Assembly (NCBI GenBank): GCA_964526835.1
Contig: CAZGMK010000013.1
Span: forward strand, 1-64,000
DNA: 64,000 bases
From: DAOSXA01 sp964526835
GTDB taxonomy: Bacteria; Zixibacteria; MSB-5A5; GN15; FEB-12
Direction of reading: 5' to 3'
Positions 54,215 to 62,714 of this stretch are shown in pieces. Below the pieces are notes generated by a model. That model made no database searches, was not told the origin of the DNA, and saw nothing but the letters and a program-made list of their open reading frames with translations. Numbering within the stretch: the stretch's first letter is position 1; each line of letters starts with the position of its first letter. The translations under genes and the position numbers were made by a program.

Positions 54215-54773
54215 GGTTGTCCTTCTGTTTGATCAGGCGTTGTTCAAAGATAGTGAACAGCCGATACAGAATCCAGCCCGAGAGGGCGCCGACGGCTGCT
54301 CCGACGAGAATGTCGAACGGGTAATGCACGCCCACGAAGACGCGACTTATGGCCACCAGGGCCGCAAAGGCATACAACTGCCAGGTGACCGGGCGGACCG
54401 CCAGGCTCCACAAGAAGGCCTGGCCGAATGCGTTCGCTGCGTGGGCCGACGGCATCGCATAGCCGCTGCCGCAGCCTACCAGCAAGTGGACCTCTTCAAG
54501 GACATGACAGGGTCGCGGTCTCTCGATACTCTGCTTGAGGAAGTTGGCGGCCAGTTGATCGCTCAAGGCGAGGGTCAGACCGGAGAAGAGCACGAGCCAG
54601 CGCAGGCGGGTGTCGCCTTTCCACAGCACCAGTACCATCGCGATCGCGTACATGATACGCAGTGCATTATCAGAGGTGATAACCGGCATGACAATGTCAG
54701 AAAGCGGATTGGCCAGCCCGGAATTGAGCCAGACGAACAACGTGGTGTCGACCTGGTTGAGCAGTTCAAGCAT
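54174..54773 (-). CDS. PAP2-family membrane phosphatase
   Basis: A 199-residue polytopic membrane protein with the PAP2 catalytic motifs in order: KQSIERPRP (about residues 80-88), PSAHA (about 108) and SRVFVGVHYPFD (about 143-154). Members remove phosphate from undecaprenyl diphosphate, phosphatidate or phosphatidylglycerol phosphate; the lipid substrate is not clear. It overlaps the PfkB kinase stop by eight bases and the macrodomain start by 41 bases. Confidence 0.88.
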   Translation of the reverse strand: MLELLNQVDTTLFVWLNSGLANPLSDIVMPVITSDNALRIMYAIAMVLVLWKGDTRLRWLVLFSGLTLALSDQLAANFLKQSIERPRPCHVLEEVHLLVGCGSGYAMPSAHAANAFGQAFLWSLAVRPVTWQLYAFAALVAISRVFVGVHYPFDILVGAAVGALSGWILYRLFTIFEQRLIKQKDNHAVPDRSGPAGHH

Positions 54774-55692
54774 AGGTTTCCGGGTTCGACTTCAGGAAGG
54801 CCTGCAACCGGTCTGCTTCCGGCAGGCCGGTTCTCGGTCCCGTCTCGGTGCATTTCAGAGCGGCGACCGCAGACCCGATGCGCAGGCACTCGGCCGTTGA
54901 CAGATCCTTGACCAGACCGTAGCAGAAACCTCCGAGGAAGGCGTCACCAGCTCCGGTTGTATCGACGACCTTGACCCGAAACGCCGGCTGATAGTATCCG
55001 GCCTCGCCCTCCAGCGCCCAGGCGCCCTTGGCGCCGCTGGTCAGGACAACATGGCCCGGGCAAACCTTGTGCAGACGGCTAACGGCGGTTTCGGGATCTT
55101 CCGAGTCAGTAAAGGGGAAGGCGAAGTCATCTGACACGATCAGGTAGTCGACCATGGGGAAGATATTCGACACGTCGTTGCGCCGGGAGCCGATCTCAAA
55201 AATAATCCTGGCCCCCTCATTCCGGCCCCACCTGGCCAACTGCATCGAGGCGTCGAAGTCACGACCATCCAGCAGCAAAAGATCGGGTTTCGGGTAGTTC
55301 TCCGTATCGAGGTCGTCCGGCCGGATACCTATCTGACGATGCAGTACCATGGTTCTGCGTCCGCTCTCCTTCTCCACAAAACCCACGGCTGTAGCCGACG
55401 GCCTGCGGTGCACAATGATGAGGCGGTGCTCTACATCTTCCTTCTTCAGTTGCTCCACTACCTTGCGTCCGGCCGCATCGTCCCCGACCGCCGCGATGAT
55501 CGCAGTGGACAGGCCGAGACGGGACATCGCCACCAGGGCGTTCGGCACCGGGCCTCCACCCTGAATAGTCAGGTCGACGGCATCGATTTTGGCGCCCGGC
55601 TCCGGTAGCTGTTCGACGGTATACAGATGATCCAGCGGCACGATGCCCATACCCAGGCAATCGACCCTATCAGGACTAATCAAGCTCTTCAA
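54766..55692 (-). CDS. PfkB-family sugar/nucleoside kinase
   Basis: About 308 residues with the PfkB fold: N-terminal VDCLGMGIVPLDHLY, GGGPVPNALVAMSRLG and the C-terminal catalytic motif VVDTTGAGDAFLGGF. ATP-dependent phosphorylation of a sugar or nucleoside is expected; the substrate is not evident. I chose TTG 55692 because GGGAGAG lies eight bases upstream; the open frame extends to 55764 inside the IMPACT gene. The start overlaps the IMPACT stop by 17 bases. Confidence 0.87.
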   Translation of the reverse strand: MKSLISPDRVDCLGMGIVPLDHLYTVEQLPEPGAKIDAVDLTIQGGGPVPNALVAMSRLGLSTAIIAAVGDDAAGRKVVEQLKKEDVEHRLIIVHRRPSATAVGFVEKESGRRTMVLHRQIGIRPDDLDTENYPKPDLLLLDGRDFDASMQLARWGRNEGARIIFEIGSRRNDVSNIFPMVDYLIVSDDFAFPFTDSEDPETAVSRLHKVCPGHVVLTSGAKGAWALEGEAGYYQPAFRVKVVDTTGAGDAFLGGFCYGLVKDLSTAECLRIGSAVAALKCTETGPRTGLPEADRLQAFLKSNPETYA

Positions 55693-56296
55693 TCTTTGCT
55701 CTCCCGGCGCTGATCTGTACCAGGTCTTCGCGCAATCCGGCAATCCGCGAACGGCGGGCTTCAACTGTCATGGCTACATTCGAAGTGAAATCGGCCTCGG
55801 TCTTACGCGCCTGGTGCCGGGCCAACAGCCTCATTATGGAGTCATACAGGGGGAAATCAATGGTGACTCGAAGGCGCCTCAGAATGAAGTTCTCCTTCCT
55901 TGCCGCCCGGTCGAGAGCCGCCGCGGCGCTGTCGCCATAGGCCCGGACCAGACCTCCGGTACCCAGCTTTGTCCCGCCGAAATACCGAGTCACTACGACC
56001 AGGACGTTTGTTAACTCGCGCCCACAGATGGCATCATAGATCGGTTTGCCGGCTGTTCCCGAGGGCTCACCATCATCGGAGTGCTTGAAATCGATATTGT
56101 CCTCCAGGCCGACTCGCCAGGCAAAACAGTGGTGAGTGGCGGCATGCTCGCGCCTTCGAACCGCATCCAGCTTCTCTGCTGCCGCCTCCGGTGTGGGTGC
56201 TTCCAAGACGCCGGCGATGAAGCGTGACCCTTTCCTCTTGATTTCCACGGATGATTGGCGCGCGATAGTGTAATAGATATCCTCGGTCTTGTTCAC
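55676..56296 (-). CDS. IMPACT-family protein (YigZ/UPF0029)
   Basis: About 206 residues from a GTG at 56296 that overlaps the upstream stop (GTGA at 56293-56296). The family signature is clear: FKHSDDGEPSGTAGKPIYDA and VTRYFGGTKLGTGGLVRAYG, followed by the C-terminal ferredoxin-like part. YigZ-type proteins are linked to translation control, but their exact role is unsettled. Part of the tightly coupled minus-strand operon. Confidence 0.88.
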   Translation of the reverse strand: MNKTEDIYYTIARQSSVEIKRKGSRFIAGVLEAPTPEAAAEKLDAVRRREHAATHHCFAWRVGLEDNIDFKHSDDGEPSGTAGKPIYDAICGRELTNVLVVVTRYFGGTKLGTGGLVRAYGDSAAAALDRAARKENFILRRLRVTIDFPLYDSIMRLLARHQARKTEADFTSNVAMTVEARRSRIAGLREDLVQISAGRAKIEELD

Positions 56297-57198
56297 ACCA
56301 GGGCCTTGATAATATCGTCGATCTTCTCTCGTCCAGGCATCGGTATGGCGCCCCACTCGACCGCCTGCTGCAGCGCCTCCTCATCGGAGTGAGCACCGGT
56401 CTCGGTGTCGATCAGGATGAAGGTCAGCTTGCCGATTTGATGACAACATCGGAGCAAGTCCATGGACTTGTCGGAATCGCTGTAGAATTCGGTCAGGACC
56501 ACTGCTTGTGGAAGCGCCGCCAGTAGTCGGTTGGCTACCCGGTAGTCGCCTTCGGCCTCCACGTGATCGGGCGGATACTCGCTGATCACTCCGCCATCTG
56601 TCACTACGTCGATCGCCACCGGCCTGAGTTCGTCCAGGCGGTCATCGTCGAAGCCGGTATCCAGCAGGGCATATGATGTTCCCCCGGCGCTGCGGCAACC
56701 GAAATGGGCGGCCACATCGATACCCGAGCGAAGCGAGGACATTACCTGCACACCTGCCTCGGCCAATACCCTGGTCAGATCAGTGGTCAACGCGATCCCC
56801 TCATTGGTGGCTCTTTCGGCCCCGGCCACGGTAATCAGTTTCCGTCCGGGAGCAGGCAGCCGCCCTCGAGCATAAAGCATCAACGGGGGATCGTTTAACT
56901 CGGACAGGCCCGGCGGATAGTCATGGTCCAGATAGGTAAGGGTCAGGATATCCCGGTCGTTCAGGCTGTCGATATAGTCACGAGCGGCGGCGAGGTTGGT
57001 GGACGCCCTGACGATAGCCTCTGCAGCCTCCGCGGGCAGTCCTTCGATGTCGCGAAGCTGCTCGACATCTGCGGCAAGAACGGCATTGAGGCTGCCGAAG
57101 CGGTGCAGGAGCGTCTGCATCAGGCGCGGCCGAATATCGGCGTACCGGGTCAGCGACACCAACACTGCCGGCAGACCGTAGTCGTCAACGTAACTCAT
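56293..57198 (-). CDS. divergent DprA/Smf-like protein
   Basis: A 301-residue Rossmann-fold protein with N-terminal helix-hairpin-helix-like region (DIEGLPAEAAEAIVRA) and a DprA-type core. Key DprA residues are altered: GSR is GAERA and SGxARGID reads SSLRSGIDVAAH, while the RNR loop reads RVANRLLAALP. DprA binds single-stranded DNA and loads RecA in transformation; the changes and the operon (IMPACT, kinase, phosphatase, macrodomain) leave open whether this one keeps that role. A promoter sits so close to the ATG that a leaderless mRNA is predicted. Confidence 0.72.
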   Translation of the reverse strand: MSYVDDYGLPAVLVSLTRYADIRPRLMQTLLHRFGSLNAVLAADVEQLRDIEGLPAEAAEAIVRASTNLAAARDYIDSLNDRDILTLTYLDHDYPPGLSELNDPPLMLYARGRLPAPGRKLITVAGAERATNEGIALTTDLTRVLAEAGVQVMSSLRSGIDVAAHFGCRSAGGTSYALLDTGFDDDRLDELRPVAIDVVTDGGVISEYPPDHVEAEGDYRVANRLLAALPQAVVLTEFYSDSDKSMDLLRCCHQIGKLTFILIDTETGAHSDEEALQQAVEWGAIPMPGREKIDDIIKALV

Positions 57199-57203
57199 GT
57201 TGC

Positions 57204-57232
57204 AATAATCGTCCTCACGGCCTCATTGTCAA
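57204..57232 (-). promoter_or_regulatory. promoter of the dprA-like operon, possibly leaderless
   Basis: On the minus strand: -35 TTGACA (57227-57232), 17-base spacer, -10 ATTATT (57204-57209). Only five bases separate the -10 box from the ATG at 57196-57198, so transcription would start at or near the A of the start codon. The -10 is a 3/6 match. Confidence 0.45.
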
Positions 57233-57277
57233 CCAGGACCTGATCGCGTTCCGGTCGACCTCTGGTGCAACTCGATC

Positions 57278-57306
57278 TTGTCCCGAGTCCGGCTGGGCTG
57301 TATAAT
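57278..57306 (+). promoter_or_regulatory. promoter of the TPR lipoprotein gene
   Basis: -35 TTGTCC at 57278-57283, 17-base spacer and a perfect -10 TATAAT at 57301-57306. Predicted transcription start near 57313, 24 bases before the ATG at 57337 and ahead of its ACGGAG ribosome site. Confidence 0.75.
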
Positions 57307-57336
57307 CAGTTAATAAGCTCGATCACGGAGATGACC

Positions 57337-58179
57337 ATGTTCCGATTTCTTTCTGCGCTGCTTATACTGCTGGTGATACTGTCCTGCGGAGGCGGGTCCA
57401 AGGAACCGGTCGACCTGATGGCCAGGGGCCAGGAGGCCTTCAGGCAGGGCGACTACTACGAGGCTCGTCTGGCCTTCGCCCAGTTGCAGAAGACGGAGCC
57501 GACCAACCGCGATTACCTGTATTGGCTGGGAAGGACGTACTTGCGCGAACTGATGTACGACTCGGCGGTTTTGTATCTTAAGCAGGCCGACTATATTCAT
57601 CCGAGCGACTCCGCCGTGTTGGCCGAGCTCTATCGCGCCTGCTGGGGAGCCGGGGAATGGCAGGATGGCAGGCGAGCGGCGGAAAACCTGGTTCGCTACG
57701 GTATGGCAGACGACTCCGCCCTTATCTATCTGGTCGATCTTTCAATCAGGGGTGAAGAGTTCATTCACACCTACTACTACACCAGGAAGCTTCTGGAGCG
57801 CCATCCCGATGAGCCCCAGTACTACCTTGATGCGATCAATTCCGCCGCCGAGATTGACTCACTGGATGCTGCTCTGGAGATAGCCGATATGGCCATCAAC
57901 CGCTTCGGACCGCACGATAAGTTTATGGCCGCCAAGGGATTTGTCCTGGTCGGTAAGAACCGTCTGAACCAGGCCGAGGCAATTTACCGCGAGCTCTACA
58001 GTCGCGACACATCAATGGCTGAGCACAAGATGAATCTGGCCAATGTCCTCTCGCAGCAACCGTCACGCGAGAAGAAGCGCCGGGCCTACGAGCTGTACAC
58101 TGAGGTCACCAGGGTCTATCAGAGTCCGGTGATCGATTCGCTTATGGAGGAGCTTGCCGGCGAACTCGGGATCGAGTAA
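57337..58179 (+). CDS. TPR lipoprotein
   Basis: About 280 residues from the ATG at 57337 (ACGGAG eight bases upstream; the frame is open to 57265). Signal peptide with lipobox VILSC, then TPR-like helix pairs (MARGQEAFRQGDYYEARLAF, YLYWLGRTYLRELMYDSAV, FVLVGKNRLNQAEAIYREL). It could act as an outer-membrane scaffold. It is divergent from the dprA-like operon. Confidence 0.78.
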   Translation: MFRFLSALLILLVILSCGGGSKEPVDLMARGQEAFRQGDYYEARLAFAQLQKTEPTNRDYLYWLGRTYLRELMYDSAVLYLKQADYIHPSDSAVLAELYRACWGAGEWQDGRRAAENLVRYGMADDSALIYLVDLSIRGEEFIHTYYYTRKLLERHPDEPQYYLDAINSAAEIDSLDAALEIADMAINRFGPHDKFMAAKGFVLVGKNRLNQAEAIYRELYSRDTSMAEHKMNLANVLSQQPSREKKRRAYELYTEVTRVYQSPVIDSLMEELAGELGIE

Positions 58180-58489
58180 TCCTCTGCGACCAGGCGAGGA
58201 GAGAGAGCAGGAAAAAAAAGAAGGGCAGGATTGTTGCCAATCCTGCCCAACGCAGGGCTGTCTCTAGGAGAGACAGAGGGGGGTCTTAATGGGTCTGTCA
58301 GTGCTTATAACGATTGGGGCCCCGTGTGGGTTCGAATTTTCGGGCCGCCAGATCGTGTTTTCGTACGAAATCGACCAAAAGTGACTAATATGGTCCGCTA
58401 ACACTTATTCCGTGACAGTAAAATGACAGTCGACCATGCCGGGCGATGGCCGACTGTCATTGAGCCTGTCTGCGGATCTCTTGTGTCGC
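58180..58489. other. intergenic region holding the 3' end of the minus-strand lipoprotein transcript
   Basis: No gene. Apart from the terminator hairpin, CTGTCTCT-AGG-AGAGACAG at 58258-58276 forms a second 8-bp hairpin. A GGGTTCGAA stretch near 58329 resembles a tRNA T-loop but has no matching arm. Confidence 0.5.
58212..58248 (-). terminator. intrinsic terminator of the lipoprotein gene at 58490-59578
   Basis: An 11-bp perfect stem (GGGCAGGATTG with CAATCCTGCCC, TTGC loop, 58223-58248) is followed on the minus strand by a run of eight U (A tract at 58212-58219). It lies about 240 bases after the lipoprotein stop. Confidence 0.85.
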
Positions 58490-59578
58490 CTAGAAGCCGT
58501 CCTCGAAGTTGCTCAGCTTATCGGTGTTGCTGTCGCAGTATAGCTTCCACCGGCCCGAGAAGAACCCGTTGCGGAAGGCTGGATGAGAGCGGAATTTGCC
58601 TTTGAGCACACCGATCTCCTCGGAGTCGCCGTTGAACACGTGTCCATAGAACCAGCCACCCGCCCGGCGCAGTGCATTGGGATTGGCGTGAGTCGATGGG
58701 TGGTGATCGTAGGCGCCGCGTAAAAGCCCTTCGAACTCGCCGTCGACTGAAATCCACTTGCCAAAGAAGACCCTGTCGCCGTCAGCGTTGACACCGTAGT
58801 GGCCCCTGACATAGCCGGTTATCCAGCCCGCGCGAGCCATCCACACTCCGCGGAATACACCGTCGCCCTCATCATCATAGCCCCAGTGGCCCGATAAGAA
58901 ACCTCGCGGGCAGTAGCCGCTCTGGCGCTTGAAGCCGTACATGGCGACCGCATTGGAGTCGGCGTCCTCAAGATACACGATGGTATCCAGGGACGCGAGC
59001 TCGTCGAGCGTGAAAGTGCGGCTGTAGGGTCCGGTTTCGAAGCTGACGGTCACATTCTCATCGACCGCCGTCGGTGGAATATAGATGTCGGCAACGATTC
59101 CATCGTTGTGAACGCTCGTATAGGAAACCCATTCAATGAGGCTGGAGTCGGTACGGCTGGCGATATAATCCTGGCCGAGCTCGAATCGAATCGTTCGCCG
59201 GATCATCTCAACGCCATTGGATACGCTCAGCGACCCGCTCCAGTCGGTCTGGACAGTCACACTCGAATCGTACCGAAGCTGTCCCCACAGCAGGCGCAAA
59301 TGGTAGAACTGACCAACCGAATCGGCTATCATTGAATCGATCTGCGGCGACAAGACGATCGGATCATTGAATTCGTCACCTTCGATATCATCCGAGGATG
59401 CCAGCAACTCGTGGTCACCGAAGCCGGCTCCTTCGGATGTTGCCGTGTAGCCTCCAAACTCGTCATTGAGATTGAGGTCGGCGCTGACAGCGTCGCTGTC
59501 GGAAGGGTTGTCCGAGCAGCCGATGGTCAGCAGGCCGAACAGGGCCAGAATCGAGATCAGGGCTAAGATACGCTTCAT
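58490..59578 (-). CDS. lipoprotein with glycine/tryptophan strand repeats
   Basis: About 362 residues from the ATG at 59578 (AGGAAGG upstream). Lipobox LLTIGC and CSDNPSDSD spacer. The C-terminal third repeats a G-x-W pattern (GFLSGHWGYDDEGDG, VFRGVWMARAGWITGYVRGHYG, FFGKWISVDGEFEGLLRGAY, LKGKFRSHPAFRNG) that looks like stacked short beta strands. No family recognised. Followed by a 240-base untranslated end and a strong terminator. Confidence 0.72.
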   Translation of the reverse strand: MKRILALISILALFGLLTIGCSDNPSDSDAVSADLNLNDEFGGYTATSEGAGFGDHELLASSDDIEGDEFNDPIVLSPQIDSMIADSVGQFYHLRLLWGQLRYDSSVTVQTDWSGSLSVSNGVEMIRRTIRFELGQDYIASRTDSSLIEWVSYTSVHNDGIVADIYIPPTAVDENVTVSFETGPYSRTFTLDELASLDTIVYLEDADSNAVAMYGFKRQSGYCPRGFLSGHWGYDDEGDGVFRGVWMARAGWITGYVRGHYGVNADGDRVFFGKWISVDGEFEGLLRGAYDHHPSTHANPNALRRAGGWFYGHVFNGDSEEIGVLKGKFRSHPAFRNGFFSGRWKLYCDSNTDKLSNFEDGF

Positions 59579-59786
59579 AATCAGGTCCTTCCTAAATTTC
59601 CGTTTCCTGGGCATTTGTACTTGCTCGTTAGCCGACTATATATACAAGGGACGTGCCAAACCGGCGACTCCACCTCAAGTTGTTGTCATGTCGCTTCTTA
59701 GAGGTAACTCTCAGGGTCGATGGCCAACGGATACGTACCAGGCGGTACAGCTCGATGGCCCGCCTCGGACCATCGGGTACAGACAA

Positions 59787-60710
59787 TTAGCGGGTTTGCT
59801 CCAGGCAGCGCCAGATAAACCCGCCAGCCGCCTCTAGGCACTCCCGCGCGCGGTCGGCCCCGCAGCCGAGTTTGTGCATGACGATGGCGACCTTCACCGA
59901 TCCGTCGGCCTCCGACAGCAACCTGTCGGTGGTCGTCAGGTCTACGCCGAGGACATCGCGAAGCGTCTTGCGCGAGCGGGCCGCGAGCTTATCGGACCTA
60001 GACTGCAAGTCAACCATCAAGTTGCCCCAGGTTTTTCCCAACAGCACCATAGCAGTCGTCGAAATCAAATTGAGTGTCATCTTTTGGGCGGTGCCGGACT
60101 TCAACCGGGTTGAACCCGCTATCGCCTCGGGACCCACCGGCAGGGATATCAGAAAATCGACTCGGAAATCCAGTTCGGGCGGCTTATTGCAGACTATGAA
60201 AACTGTCCCCGCGCCGACCTTCACCGCATGCTCAAGCCCGGCCAGCGTGTAGGGCGTACGGACCGAGGCGGCCAAAGCAATCAGCAGATCCTGCCTGGCC
60301 AGTCCGTATCGCCTGAGCTCATCTATCGCCGCCTGACGATCATCCTCGGCGCCCTCCGCCGATAGCACCAGGGCATCCCTGCCGCCGGCAATGATCCCGA
60401 CAATCTGCTGAGGATCGGTACCGAAGGTCGGAGGACATTCGGCGGCGTCCAGTACTCCGAGACGCCCGCTGGTACCGGCGCCGATGTAGAACACTCGTCC
60501 TCCGCCTTTGAGAGTGGCGGCGAACCGCTCAGCCGCCCGCGCAATCTCCGGCAGCACCCGCTGCACGACAAAGGCGACGCTCTGGTCCTCCTGATTGATG
60601 CGGGTTACTATGTCGAGGGCCTCAAGGCGGTCGATGTCAGCAGTTGCGGCGTTGACTTTCTCGGTCTCCAGCGAATCGAGATGCCTTATCAGTTCATTGT
60701 AGTCCGGCAT
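59787..60710 (-). CDS. murQ: N-acetylmuramic acid 6-phosphate etherase
   Basis: A 307-residue SIS-domain enzyme that splits the lactyl ether of MurNAc-6-phosphate in cell-wall recycling. Signature stretch VFYIGAGTSGRLGVLDAAECPPTFG, then GGRDALVLSAEGAED and AGSTRLKSGTAQKMTLNLIST, all typical of MurQ. Length is normal. No muropeptide transporter or AnmK is in the window. The gap 59579-59786 holds no gene. Confidence 0.94.
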   Translation of the reverse strand: MPDYNELIRHLDSLETEKVNAATADIDRLEALDIVTRINQEDQSVAFVVQRVLPEIARAAERFAATLKGGGRVFYIGAGTSGRLGVLDAAECPPTFGTDPQQIVGIIAGGRDALVLSAEGAEDDRQAAIDELRRYGLARQDLLIALAASVRTPYTLAGLEHAVKVGAGTVFIVCNKPPELDFRVDFLISLPVGPEAIAGSTRLKSGTAQKMTLNLISTTAMVLLGKTWGNLMVDLQSRSDKLAARSRKTLRDVLGVDLTTTDRLLSEADGSVKVAIVMHKLGCGADRARECLEAAGGFIWRCLEQTR

Positions 60711-60751
60711 AGCGGCAAGCTACGCCGGAGCGACAGACCGGCCAACAAAAA

Positions 60752-60770
60752 AGGGCGGCCGAGCCGCCCT
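60752..60770 (-). terminator. intrinsic terminator of the lipoprotein gene at 60799-61581
   Basis: An 8-bp stem (AGGGCGGC with GCCGCCCT, CGA loop) is followed on the minus strand by six U (A tract 60747-60752). It lies about 30 bases after the lipoprotein stop and just ahead of murQ, separating the two transcripts. Confidence 0.85.
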
Positions 60771-60798
60771 CATGGGATCTGTCTTGCATTCGATGAAT

Positions 60799-61581
60799 CT
60801 ACGGCTGATAGACCACGTGGACCGAGTCTCGGCGCGCCACCAGAACGGCGCCGAAATGGCCGTTCAGCTCGCCCGTGTCAATGTTGTCCGGCAACTGGCC
60901 GGGCAGGGGAACAGGCGTGACAGTCCGAGACAGAGCGCTGTCAGGGGCATCGCTGAACGAATACACGTATATGTAGTACCAGCCAGTGTCGAGATTCACG
61001 CCGTCGCGCCAGCGGAACGCATTGGGAGGAATGGTCCCGGCGGTCACGCCGGTGGCGGCCCAGGCGCTGTAGCCAGGGCCGGTATAGGCCTGGTAGTTGG
61101 GCACAGCCGCCAGGACATAGCCGTCGGCTCCGTCCGAGCCGAACCAGTCGACGGAGACCTGGCTCCCGCCGTTGTTGATACGATTGGCCGGAACTACAAT
61201 ACTCACGCCGAACGAATCAGGCAGGCGGGCGCTGACCGCAGTGCTCAAAGCGGTTGAATCCGACAAGCTCAATGCGTATACGCCAGCCTGATAGTCATCG
61301 GCCGGGCTGACCTCAAGCGAATAGATCCCGGCCTCGCTTTCAAGCGTATCGTTCTTGAGAGCTACGATAGCGGTTGTTAGATCACTGTCGTTCCGGGTCA
61401 TGTCGACCCGGGCTCGGAAAGCGTGCCGATTGTAGTCTTTGACCATCAAACCGATAAGGCGCCAGGTGCGATCCCCGTCATCATCCGGCGAGGTCGAGAC
61501 GCCGTCGCAGCCCGAGAGCAGCATGATGGTGGCTGCCAAAATGGCCGCCGGCCAGAATTGGAGCGATTTGTCAGTCATCAT
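60799..61581 (-). CDS. exported lipoprotein, function unknown
   Basis: A 260-residue lipoprotein with lipobox MLLSGC and spacer DGVSTSPDDDGD. The body has alternating strands with WRLIGLMVKDYN, AGIYSLEVSPADDYQAGVY and HFGAVLVARRDSVHVVYQP, suggesting Ig-like or lipocalin-like sandwiches. No family recognised. It ends in the terminator at 60752 and is upstream of murQ in the same direction but a separate unit. Confidence 0.72.
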   Translation of the reverse strand: MMTDKSLQFWPAAILAATIMLLSGCDGVSTSPDDDGDRTWRLIGLMVKDYNRHAFRARVDMTRNDSDLTTAIVALKNDTLESEAGIYSLEVSPADDYQAGVYALSLSDSTALSTAVSARLPDSFGVSIVVPANRINNGGSQVSVDWFGSDGADGYVLAAVPNYQAYTGPGYSAWAATGVTAGTIPPNAFRWRDGVNLDTGWYYIYVYSFSDAPDSALSRTVTPVPLPGQLPDNIDTGELNGHFGAVLVARRDSVHVVYQP

Positions 61582-62082
61582 ATCTAGTCATCGGCAAAGC
61601 CGGCAGTCGAGTTTACTCTCACTTCCCCGGTCCTGGGGATGGCGGGAGAGAGAACCGCAACGAATTACGGGCCGGTTCGAATTATCTATAGAAATGTAAC
61701 GAAAGTCCTGGACATCGTGTTCTGGGAAACTATATTGATATTTGGTTGTAAAAAAATAAGGCGACTGGATCACTGAGCACATGATCTTTCCAACAATGTC
61801 GCCTTTATTCCCCGCGTCGTTCCCCTCCCCCGGCGCGGGGTTCCTTTTTGGAACCCAATGCAGAGCAATGTCCCTGTCTCACTTCTGAACGAAGAAGGCT
61901 GTTGGCCGCGCACCGGTCGGCTTTGCATGGCTCGATCGGAAGGAAAGGATCTGGTCGATCATTGGCCAGGGACTCCTTAGACGGGCACGTGGGCATTCCA
62001 CCCCGCGAACTGCGAACAAGTCGCCTGGGAAGGCTGTTTACTAGCCTGACGTGTTACGTGAACCGAAGCAACAGGAGTCCAG
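61582..62082. other. intergenic region upstream of the nicotinamidase gene
   Basis: Besides the orphan hairpin at 61748-61807 there is an inverted CCCCGCG/CGCGGGG pair at 61810-61841. No open frame with a ribosome site was found. The nicotinamidase ribosome site CAGGAG is at its right end. Confidence 0.45.
61748..61807 (-). terminator. orphan hairpin with U-tract on the minus strand
   Basis: AAGGCGAC (61758-61765) pairs with GTCGCCTT (61798-61805); inside, GATCA/TGATC forms a second stem. On the minus strand the structure is followed by a run of seven U (A tract 61750-61756). No minus-strand gene lies directly upstream, so it could end an unrecognised small RNA or the read-through transcript from the right. 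Confidence 0.4.
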
Positions 62083-62709
62083 ATGGCAATCCCGTCAGTA
62101 CCCGGCAAAGAAGTAGCCGTGCCGGACATACCGATAACCGACGAGGTCACCCTTCCGGCGAGCAAAACAGCCATAATCGTAGTCGACATGCAGAACGACT
62201 TCGTCAAAACGGATGGCAATCTCCATGTCGAGGCGGCCGCCGAGACTGTCCCCAATATCCAGAAACTGCTCGAGTCGGCTCGGAGAGCCGACGCTCGGAT
62301 AGTGTACACTCAGGACACCTCCTACGATGGCGATCCTGAGTGGGATATCTGGCCGAAGCACTGCGAGCAGGGTACCTGGGGCTGGGAGATTGTACCGGAG
62401 CTGGCGCCTCAATCGAAGCAGGAACTGGTCTTTGTCAAGAATCGCTACGACGGCTTCTACGGCACGTCGCTGGAGCACTACCTTAGCAATCTATGGGGTA
62501 TTGAGCGGGTCGTTATTGTCGGAACAGTGTCTAATATATGCGTCCTGCATACCGCCGCCTCGGCGGGTCTGCGGTGGTTCAAAATAGTTGTCCCGGCCGA
62601 TGGGATTTCCTCGATGACCGAGTTCGATCAGGCCCTGACTCTCCGCCAGGTGACCATGCTGTACAGCGGTCAAGTTGTCAAGTCGACCGGCGATATCGTT
62701 TTCGAGTAG
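62083..62709 (+). CDS. nicotinamidase-type isochorismatase-family hydrolase
   Basis: A 208-residue cysteine hydrolase with the likely triad Asp35 (VVDMQNDF), Lys119 (FVKNRYDGFYGT) and Cys153 (GTVSNICVLHTA). The segment DIWPKHCEQGTWG is the nicotinamidase-type metal and substrate region, and the neighbour is nicotinate phosphoribosyltransferase, so conversion of nicotinamide to nicotinate is the best call. It differs from the shorter hydrolase at 13307, which lacks the WPxHC motif. CAGGAG precedes the ATG. It is convergent with the next gene, with five bases between stops. Confidence 0.82.
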   Translation: MAIPSVPGKEVAVPDIPITDEVTLPASKTAIIVVDMQNDFVKTDGNLHVEAAAETVPNIQKLLESARRADARIVYTQDTSYDGDPEWDIWPKHCEQGTWGWEIVPELAPQSKQELVFVKNRYDGFYGTSLEHYLSNLWGIERVVIVGTVSNICVLHTAASAGLRWFKIVVPADGISSMTEFDQALTLRQVTMLYSGQVVKSTGDIVFE

Positions 62710-62714
62710 CCGAT

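Noticed and set aside
53949..54911. 320-aa plus-strand frame across the macrodomain and PAP2 genes
   Set aside because: Both minus-strand genes show catalytic motifs; the plus frame has none.
58310..58360. GGGTTCGAA stretch considered as a tRNA
   Set aside because: No matching T-stem, anticodon arm or acceptor stem could be formed.
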